From Hymenobacter crusticola (GTDB taxonomy: Bacteria > Bacteroidota > Bacteroidia > Cytophagales > Hymenobacteraceae): a stretch of 46,326 nucleotides of DNA. Shown here piece by piece: positions 40,597 through 46,326 of this stretch. Under the pieces are notes generated by a model. It was given only the letters and a program-made list of their open reading frames with translations, searched no databases and was not told the DNA's origin. The stretch covers positions 695,750 to 742,075 of the forward strand of contig NZ_MTSE01000003.1 in assembly GCF_002154225.1 (NCBI RefSeq). Reading direction: 5' to 3'. Within the stretch, counting starts at the first letter, position 1, and every line of letters starts with the position of its first letter. The position numbers were made by a program, and so were the translations under genes.

Positions 40597-42585
40597 TTAC
40601 GCTCCTACCGGCTCTTCCAACTTCACTGGCTCAATCCACTTGCCATCCTCGCGCATCAGCTCAATTAAGTCATCCACAGCTTGCGCTTCAGGGACGGATT
40701 TCTTGATGACTTCCTGGCCGCGGTAGAGAGCTATTTTGCCTTTGCCCACGCCCACGTAGCCGTAGTCGGCGTCGGCCATTTCGCCGGGACCGTTCACGAT
40801 GCAGCCCATGATGCCGATTTTTACGCCCTTCAGGTGGTCGGTGCGCTTGCGGATCATGGCGGTGGTTTCCTGGAGGTCGAACAGGGTACGGCCGCAGCTC
40901 GGGCAGCTGATGTACTCGGTCTTGCTCATGCGCGTGCGGGCGGCTTGCAAGATGCCGAAGCTGAGCTGGTTGAGCTGGTCGAGGGTGATGAGCCACTCGT
41001 CTTTGCTGCGCTCGGGGAGCAGCTCGGTGCTCAGTACCACCCCGTCGCCGAGGCCGTCGAGGAGCAGGCCACCTACATCGGTGGCGGCGTAGAGTTGGGT
41101 TTGCTCGGCTTGCAGCGCCGGGTATTCGCGCTTGATAATCACCGGGCAACTTACGCCGGCATTAATCAGTTCGAAGAACGCCCGCCGGATTTCGGGCATG
41201 GCGTGGGCATTGTCGGTGTGCAGAATCACCACGGCGGTGCTGTCGGCGCGGAGCTGATCCAAGGCCGCGGGCGTGAGCGAACCTAGGGTGTGAAACACGA
41301 AGTTCAGCTGCGGGTGGCGGGCGGCGGCTACGGCGTACTCAGCGGGCGCGAGGGCCGGAAAGTGCTCAGCCCGCTGGCCGGCATCGAGCCAGGCGCTGTA
41401 ATCCACGATTTCCTTGAGGCCATTGGGCAGCATAAATGGCACCGGGCGCTGACCGCTGTACAGGTAGTCGGCACCTAGGTCGTTCATCTGAAACTTATCC
41501 AGGAAGGCCGAATACAAATGCCCGGCGCAGCGCAGGTCGGCGTACTCCACCGAGGGCAGGCGCGACAAATCAACAATGACGCGCGGCACGTTCTGGCCAC
41601 CTAGGTTCAGCACCTCGCGGGTGTAGCGGCGGAAGTACTGGAACGGGTCAATCGGCTCCTCCCCGACTACCGGCGCCATCGGCTTGGTTTCGGCGGCGCG
41701 GTTCGTGTAGCGGTCAATCAGCATTTTGGCCACGGGTGCTTCAGCTTCGGGCGCTTCGGTGAGCGACACGCGCACGGTGTCGCCGATGCCGTCTTCCAGC
41801 AGCGTTCCGATGCCCACGGCACTCTTGATGCGGCCGTCTTCGGCTTCGCCGGCTTCCGTGACACCTAAGTGCAGCGGGTACGGTTGCAGGCCTTCTTCGT
41901 CAAGCTTTTGCACCAGCAGGCGGTAGGCTTGCACCATCACCTGCGTGTTGCTGGCCTTCATGCTCAACACCACGTCGTAGTAGTTTTCTTCCTCGCACAG
42001 CCGCAAAAACTCCAGCGCCGACTCCACCATGCCCAGCGGCGTATCGCCGTAGCGCGACAAAATCCGGTCGGACAGGGAGCCGTGGTTCGTGCCGATGCGC
42101 ATGGCGGTGCCGTACTGCTTGCAAATCTGCACCAGTGGCCGAAACCGTTCCCGAATACGCTCGACCTCAGCAGCGTAGCTAGCATCGGTGTACTCAATGA
42201 TGTCGAACTTCTTCTTGTCGGCGTAGTTGCCGGGGTTCACGCGCACTTTTTCCACGATGCGCGCGGCGAGTTCGGCGGCGTTGGGCGTGAAGTGAATGTC
42301 GGCGATAAGCGGCACGTTGCAGCCCCGCTTGCGCAGCTCCTTCTTGATTTCGAGCAGGTTCTGTGCCTCCTTCACGCTGGGCGCCGTGATGCGCACGTAT
42401 TCGCAGCCGGCTTCGACCATGCGCAAGGTTTGCTCCACCGAACCTAGGGTGTCCATCGTATCAACGGTGGTCATGCTCTGCACCCGAATCGGGTTGAGTC
42501 CGCCCATGGGCACATCCCCGATTTTAACTTCCCGGCTGAGGCGGCGTTTGTACTCGGTGAGGCTAGGGCAATACGTCTTGTTCAT
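40597..42585 (-). CDS. ispG: (E)-4-hydroxy-3-methylbut-2-enyl-diphosphate synthase, long form
   Basis: A 662-residue IspG (GcpE), the [4Fe-4S] enzyme of the MEP pathway that converts MEcPP to HMBPP for isoprenoid synthesis. It opens with the core TIM-barrel (VKIGDVPMGGLNPIRVQSMTTVDTMD, PLIADIHFTPNAA, VRVNPGNYAD). A central insert of some 250 residues, about 295-545, makes the long form seen in Bacteroidetes, Chlamydiae and plants. The C-terminal reductase-like domain binds the cluster: SCPSCGRTLFDL gives two Cys and GCIVNGPGE a third Cys plus the Glu ligand. It starts 44 bases after a TACCTTTG -7 box. Confidence 0.96.
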   Translation of the reverse strand: MNKTYCPSLTEYKRRLSREVKIGDVPMGGLNPIRVQSMTTVDTMDTLGSVEQTLRMVEAGCEYVRITAPSVKEAQNLLEIKKELRKRGCNVPLIADIHFTPNAAELAARIVEKVRVNPGNYADKKKFDIIEYTDASYAAEVERIRERFRPLVQICKQYGTAMRIGTNHGSLSDRILSRYGDTPLGMVESALEFLRLCEEENYYDVVLSMKASNTQVMVQAYRLLVQKLDEEGLQPYPLHLGVTEAGEAEDGRIKSAVGIGTLLEDGIGDTVRVSLTEAPEAEAPVAKMLIDRYTNRAAETKPMAPVVGEEPIDPFQYFRRYTREVLNLGGQNVPRVIVDLSRLPSVEYADLRCAGHLYSAFLDKFQMNDLGADYLYSGQRPVPFMLPNGLKEIVDYSAWLDAGQRAEHFPALAPAEYAVAAARHPQLNFVFHTLGSLTPAALDQLRADSTAVVILHTDNAHAMPEIRRAFFELINAGVSCPVIIKREYPALQAEQTQLYAATDVGGLLLDGLGDGVVLSTELLPERSKDEWLITLDQLNQLSFGILQAARTRMSKTEYISCPSCGRTLFDLQETTAMIRKRTDHLKGVKIGIMGCIVNGPGEMADADYGYVGVGKGKIALYRGQEVIKKSVPEAQAVDDLIELMREDGKWIEPVKLEEPVGA

Positions 42586-42947
42586 ATGCTAAAAACCAGC
42601 GGCAGCGGGCTAAAGTTGCGGTTGAGAGCAAAGGTACAAGGATTAGGCCGCAGCTAGATAGGGTGCAAGGTGAAGCTTATGTTTCGCCCGCCGTCGAACA
42701 CGCCGCGTTTAAGCGCGGCTGAACGGTATTGTTGCATTCAGCAGCACGAGCTAGGGGTACGAGAACCGTTCTAGCAGCTTGTTCTACTAGCAGCTGGTTG
42801 GCTGTCGAGGACGACGGGCCGGTACGTGGCCGTGGCTGGCCGCAACACAATAGTTAGGCACTGGGGGCATCGAAACGGGCACATGCATTCTAAAAGGGAG
42901 CTAGCTATATTGCCAATCCTTACGCAAGCCAATTTTCCTACTTCTGT
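42586..42947. other. Divergent promoter region of ispG and the lactonase gene
   Basis: No gene in these 362 bases. The ispG -7 box is at 42629-42636. A repeat-free, moderately GC-rich stretch follows. Short AT-rich sequence near 42900-42945 precedes the lactonase gene but contains no exact -7 box. Confidence 0.45.
42629..42636 (-). promoter_or_regulatory. Bacteroidetes -7 box of ispG (TACCTTTG)
   Basis: On the minus strand the sequence reads TACCTTTG, an exact match to TAnnTTTG, 43 bases before the ispG ATG. A TTG lies 29 bases further upstream, which is longer than the usual -33 spacing, so the upstream element is uncertain. Confidence 0.5.
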
Positions 42948-44135
42948 ATGAGCCAACCTTCCTATTCGCGCCGCAACTTTTTAAAATTAACAGGCCTAGG
43001 TGTGGCAGCTCTGCCATTTGCGGCGCAGGCCGCTGCCTTGGCGAAGCAAGAACAAACGTATCTGGTGTACGTGGGCACCTTTTCCCAACCCGACGCTGAA
43101 AGCATTTTTCTCTACCGCCTCAATGCCACGACGGGTATCCTCACCCGCGTTGGGGCCACGAAAGCCGGAGCAAACCCAACGTATTTCACGCTCGACCCAC
43201 AGCAGCGTTTCCTGTACACGGTCAACGAAACCAACGAATACCAGGGTGGCAAAAGCGGCTCCATTCGCGCCTATAGCATTGATAAAAAGACGGGTGGCTT
43301 AACGCTGCTCAACGAGCAGTCATCTTTCGGCCCCGGCCCTTGCTACATCAGCCTCGACCACACCAATAAAGAGATACTGGTAGCTAACTACGCTGGCGGC
43401 AGCATTTGCTCGTTGCCCGTGCAGGCCAATGGTCAGCTCGGCGCGCCGGCTACCACTGTGCAGCACACAGGCTCGGGCCCGCACAAAAACCAGAGCAATC
43501 CGCACGCTCACTGCTTCTTCGCCGACCCGCGCAATAAGTTTGGCCTAGCCGTCGACCTAGGTATCGATAAGGTGCTAGCGTATCCATTGGATCCGGCCAA
43601 TGGCAAATTTTCGACAAACGCCATTACGGCTTTCACCACAGCGCCTGGTGCCGGTCCACGCCATCTCACATTCCACTCCAATAATCGGTGGGCGTACCTA
43701 ATTAATGAGCTCAACTCCACCGTCACGGCGCTCGCCTACGATGCGGCCAAAGGCACTTTCGTTGAGCTACAAACCTTATCGGCCCTTCCGGCTGGGTATA
43801 CAGGCGAGAGTTATTGCGCTGATATTCACGTCTCGCCCAACGGCAAATTCCTCTATGGCTCAAACCGGGGCCACAACAGCATCGTGGTTTATGCCATCGA
43901 TCAAAAAAGCGGCAAGCTCACGCTTGTGCAGCACGCTGATACGCAAGGGAAATACCCCCGCAACTTCACTCTCGACCCAAGCGGCCGCCTAGCTTTGGTT
44001 GGCAACCAGAACACCAACAACATCGCCACTTACCACGTCGATAGCAAAACGGGCAAGCTCACGCCCACTGGGGTTAACATCGAATTGCAAGCTCCTGTTT
44101 GCTTGAAGGTCATCCCCGATTTCCTGGCTGCGTAA
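42948..44135 (+). CDS. Tat-exported lactonase-family beta-propeller
   Basis: A 395-residue protein. The N-terminus has a twin-arginine signal, SRRNFLKLTGLGVAALPFAAQAAA, so it is exported folded. The body is a seven-bladed beta-propeller of the 6-phosphogluconolactonase (YbhE/Pgl) kind: YLVYVGTFSQPDAESIFLYRL, ANPTYFTLDPQQRFLYTVNE, GPCYISLDHTNKEILVANYAGGSI, GSGPHKNQSNPHAH, GPRHLTFHSNNRWAYLINEL, and FTLDPSGRLALVGNQNTNNI. The HAH motif and R-H-L-x-F-H are typical of the family. Export suggests a lactone substrate outside the cytoplasm rather than 6-phosphogluconolactone. Single gene between two promoter regions. Confidence 0.9.
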   Translation: MSQPSYSRRNFLKLTGLGVAALPFAAQAAALAKQEQTYLVYVGTFSQPDAESIFLYRLNATTGILTRVGATKAGANPTYFTLDPQQRFLYTVNETNEYQGGKSGSIRAYSIDKKTGGLTLLNEQSSFGPGPCYISLDHTNKEILVANYAGGSICSLPVQANGQLGAPATTVQHTGSGPHKNQSNPHAHCFFADPRNKFGLAVDLGIDKVLAYPLDPANGKFSTNAITAFTTAPGAGPRHLTFHSNNRWAYLINELNSTVTALAYDAAKGTFVELQTLSALPAGYTGESYCADIHVSPNGKFLYGSNRGHNSIVVYAIDQKSGKLTLVQHADTQGKYPRNFTLDPSGRLALVGNQNTNNIATYHVDSKTGKLTPTGVNIELQAPVCLKVIPDFLAA

Positions 44136-44232
44136 GGACGCAACTTATTGCCTTATCCCGTCGAACGAACGGGCTAGGTAGGCTAAGTAATCGAAGACCA
44201 CTGTGGATAGAGTGACGTGGTACGCTGGGTCG

Positions 44233-45201
44233 CTATATCCGCAGCATGATCTTGCCAATGTGCGCGCTGCTTTCCATGAGGCGGTGCGCCTCGGCTGCCT
44301 CGGCTAGTGGAAACACTTTATGAATCATCGGTTTAAATGCACCCGCTGCTAGCAATGGCCACACATGCTGTTCAATGTCAGCAGCTAGCGCGGCTTTAAA
44401 GTCGGCGCTGCGCGGGCGCAGGGTGCTGCCGCTGATCGTGAGGCGGCGCGCCATAATATCCATCACGTTAATTTCGGCGGTGGGGCCCTGCATAGCATTA
44501 ATAAACTCCAGCCGCCCATCAGGGCGTAGCAACCGAATGTTTTTGGCGATGTAGTCGCCGCCAATCATATCCAGAATGACATCCAGGCCTTCGTCTTTTA
44601 GCTCCGCCTCAAAGTCGTGGGTGTTGTAGTTGATACAACGCGTGGCACCTAGCTTTTCGCAGGCCTGGCACTTTTCGTCGCTGCCCGCCGTGGCAAACAC
44701 TTTTGCCCCTAGGGCCACAGCTAGCTGAATGGCCGTGATACCAATGCCGCTGCTACCACCGTGCACCAGGAAATTTTCGCCGCTTTTGAGTTGGCCTTTC
44801 TGAAACACATTGTGCCACACAGTAAATACCGTTTCGGGCAAGGAGGCCGCCTCTTCGAAGCTCCACCCGGCGGGCACAGGCAAGCAGTGACGCGCATCGA
44901 CCACCGTGTATTCGGCGTAGCCGCCTTCCGCAACCAAGGCGCACACCGCATCTCCTGGCCGCCAGCGGGTCACGGCCGTGCCAATTTCCGCAACTTCGCC
45001 GGCAATTTCTAATCCTAGCACTAGCCCCGGCTTTGTGGGCGCACCGCCATATTTGCCCTTGCGTAAAAACACGTCCGGCCGATTTACACCGGCCGCGTGC
45101 ACTTTTATCACTAGCTGGTTGGAGGCCGGCGCGAGGATTGGAGTTTCTTGCACCTGCAAGACTTCCGGCCCGCCCGGCTGCGTTACTACGACTGCTTTCA
45201 T
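44233..45201 (-). CDS. NAD(P)H-quinone oxidoreductase, PIG3 type
   Basis: A 322-residue zinc-independent medium-chain dehydrogenase/reductase from ATG 45201 (MKAVVVTQPGGPEVLQV). Sequence blocks are VHAAGVNRPDVFLRKGKYGGAPTKPGLVLGLEIAG, VWHNVFQKGQLKSGENFLVHGGSSGIGITAIQLA (the NADPH-binding GxxGxG), GATRCINYNTHDF, and LDMIGGDYIAKNIRLLRPDGRLEFINAMQG. These are characteristic of the PIG3/TP53I3 subgroup of quinone reductases. It reduces quinones or acts on electrophilic aldehydes in the cytoplasm. It follows the DoxX gene by 22 bases and is likely co-transcribed. Confidence 0.92.
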   Translation of the reverse strand: MKAVVVTQPGGPEVLQVQETPILAPASNQLVIKVHAAGVNRPDVFLRKGKYGGAPTKPGLVLGLEIAGEVAEIGTAVTRWRPGDAVCALVAEGGYAEYTVVDARHCLPVPAGWSFEEAASLPETVFTVWHNVFQKGQLKSGENFLVHGGSSGIGITAIQLAVALGAKVFATAGSDEKCQACEKLGATRCINYNTHDFEAELKDEGLDVILDMIGGDYIAKNIRLLRPDGRLEFINAMQGPTAEINVMDIMARRLTISGSTLRPRSADFKAALAADIEQHVWPLLAAGAFKPMIHKVFPLAEAAEAHRLMESSAHIGKIMLRI

Positions 45202-45223
45202 GAGGGGAATAGTAAGCTGCTCC

Positions 45224-45619
45224 CTAGGCCTTGGCCACGGCGCTTGCTTCATAAAATACGCCCGTTTGCCGCGTATACTGCTTGGCCCACCAGATCAAGA
45301 CAAACTGCAAAGGAATGCGCAGGATGTGTACCCATAGGTTAGGGCTCTGGCTGTGCCAAGCGTCTACCAGCATTTGAACGTGCACGGGTAGGAAGACGAT
45401 CAGCATTAGGATGATTAGACTCGCCGAAAGACGCCGGGTCGCAATTGGCAATAGAAACAGCCCCAGAAACACTTCGCAGAGGCCACTCAGCAACACCAGC
45501 GGCCCGTGCCAAGGCATCCAGGACGGCATGATGGCTTCGTAGAAAGAAGGATGCACAAAGTGGTTGATGCCGGTTGCGATGTATAGCAGCGACATTAAAC
45601 AGAGAAGAAGCTGTTTCAT
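45224..45619 (-). CDS. DoxX-family membrane protein
   Basis: A 131-residue membrane protein with four hydrophobic helices (about residues 3-20, 40-60, 65-85 and 98-115). It matches the DoxX family: YIATGINHFVHPSFYEAIMPSWMPWHGPLVLLSGLCEVFLGLFLL, with the G-x-x-H-F motif and the conserved PSWMPWH loop. DoxX proteins occur with redox and quinone functions at the inner membrane. Here it precedes a quinone oxidoreductase on the same strand, which fits a common oxidative role. The start is ATG 45619. Confidence 0.88.
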   Translation of the reverse strand: MKQLLLCLMSLLYIATGINHFVHPSFYEAIMPSWMPWHGPLVLLSGLCEVFLGLFLLPIATRRLSASLIILMLIVFLPVHVQMLVDAWHSQSPNLWVHILRIPLQFVLIWWAKQYTRQTGVFYEASAVAKA

Positions 45620-45765
45620 AAATCGTTACACTTTTTTAGCAATACGTTTGCTCTTTCAGTAAGTTGAGCTTTTACCTAGCAAAATGTAGCCTAGCTCTGT
45701 CCGTTCCCGTTTATAAGGGCTGAGCCTAGCTGCCCCTAGCGCTTATTGCTTTTCGATCTATATCC

Positions 45766-46284
45766 ATGAAAAAGCCATTTCTTTTGCCTTCCCTGCGCAC
45801 TGCGGCTCATGCTACTGGGCTAGCCGCCTGGCAAACAGGCCGTCTGTTCCGCAAAACTGCGCAGAATGCCCTCGATGCGGCGCAGGAGGTGTTGCGCGCC
45901 GAAGTTCAGAAAGGGAATATCCAGTTGGTAGCTGATTTTCTGTCCAACAAAGCGGTACCCGCGGTGAAGGCGCTATTGCTAGAGCGGATGGCGGCTCGCA
46001 TGTTGCTTCGCCTTGGCCTGCGCGGTGCACTCGCCACCAATGTCATCGGCTGGATTCTGCCGTTTGCCTTGGAGGCTCTTGTGCGTGCTGGAAACAAAAC
46101 GGGCTTCTTCGATAAAGTCAAAGCCAATGCGACCGTGGCCGAGGCCTTGCAACGCCTCGACGAGCTTAAGCAAACCGCTTGGAAAACAATAGCCCCCGAT
46201 GCTGCCACCAGCGCCGAGCTACTCGCCGACGAACCACCGCTACAAGCCCCGCCAAACACGACCCCAACCACCATGCCTACCTAG
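45766..46284 (+). CDS. Hypothetical amphipathic-helix protein
   Basis: A 172-residue basic protein from ATG 45766. I recognise no family. Residues about 10-70 are long amphipathic helices (AQNALDAAQEVLRAEVQK). A hydrophobic segment at 95-115 (LRGALATNVIGWILPFALEAL) may be a weak membrane helix or the core of a bundle. The tail, about 150-172, is Pro/Thr-rich. A CCTAGCTCTG sequence about 70 bases upstream is a near miss to a -7 box. A hairpin begins 15 bases after the stop. Confidence 0.55.
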   Translation: MKKPFLLPSLRTAAHATGLAAWQTGRLFRKTAQNALDAAQEVLRAEVQKGNIQLVADFLSNKAVPAVKALLLERMAARMLLRLGLRGALATNVIGWILPFALEALVRAGNKTGFFDKVKANATVAEALQRLDELKQTAWKTIAPDAATSAELLADEPPLQAPPNTTPTTMPT

Positions 46285-46299
46285 GTTACGGGATGGCAC

Positions 46300-46326
46300 A
46301 AAAAAAGCCGTCCCACCCGGAACGGC
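46300..46326 (+). terminator. Terminator cut by the window edge
   Basis: A run of seven A, then GCCGT..ACCC..ACGGC, forming a stem with one mismatch. The window ends at the base of the stem, so the T-run cannot be seen. Confidence 0.6.

Overview
The window is bacterial chromosome, about 57-60% GC. It most likely comes from a Hymenobacter-like member of the Bacteroidetes (Cytophagales). The grounds are the long form of IspG, a Bacteroidetes-type TIR domain, a small DUF6728-like membrane protein, TAnnTTTG-type -7 boxes, almost no Shine-Dalgarno sequences, several TTG starts, and an unusual abundance of CTAG. The taxonomic call is inference. I found no tRNA, rRNA, CRISPR array or recognisable transposase.

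Region 1 (1-12.9 kb). After two small genes comes a same-strand block: SWIM zinc-finger protein, DUF5691-like protein, MoxR AAA+ ATPase, an AT-rich PD-(D/E)XK-type nuclease gene, a DUF5682 protein, a TPR sensor histidine kinase and a VWA protein. It closes with an 18-bp perfect hairpin. SWIM, MoxR, DUF5682 and VWA match the E. coli yehQ/yehL/yehM/yehP set, in which a MoxR ATPase probably works with its MIDAS-bearing VWA partner. The nuclease and the kinase look like local additions, and the nuclease is clearly foreign in base composition.

Region 2 (12.9-19.4 kb). Two lipoprotein beta-propellers (royal-jelly/Yellow-like and SMP-30/NHL-like) lie on the minus strand. Between and beside them are a UPF1/IGHMBP2-like helicase, two orphan small genes and a SlyD-type prolyl isomerase.

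Region 3 (19.4-24.2 kb). This is a probable immune module: a protein with a TIR domain plus two further TIR/DUF4062-like modules, followed 4 nt later by an nSTAND NTPase. The NTPase loses family resemblance just where its frame enters, antisense, a convergent GH108 lysozyme gene whose own 3' end is missing, so this looks like a deletion junction. Downstream lies a decayed second copy of the slyD 3' end with its terminator, so the module is bracketed by slyD 3' ends.

Region 4 (24.2-39.4 kb). Mostly housekeeping and metabolic genes: YgjP metallopeptidase, ACP phosphodiesterase, PNPOx-like stress protein, CrtA-like monooxygenase, LeuS, acyltransferase 3, GH42 beta-galactosidase, MmcQ/YjbR, DUF6728, long-chain acyl-CoA ligase, sorbosone-dehydrogenase-like lipoprotein, SnoaL-like protein, DUF6984-like protein and a NAD(P)-binding oxidoreductase.

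Region 5 (39.4-46.3 kb). An AT-rich island of three small minus-strand genes, the middle one broken by an in-frame TGA, then ispG, a Tat-exported lactonase, a quinone oxidoreductase/DoxX pair and a small hypothetical gene ending at a terminator cut by the window edge.

Candidate systems worth following are the nuclease-bearing MoxR/VWA operon and the truncated TIR-STAND locus between slyD ends.
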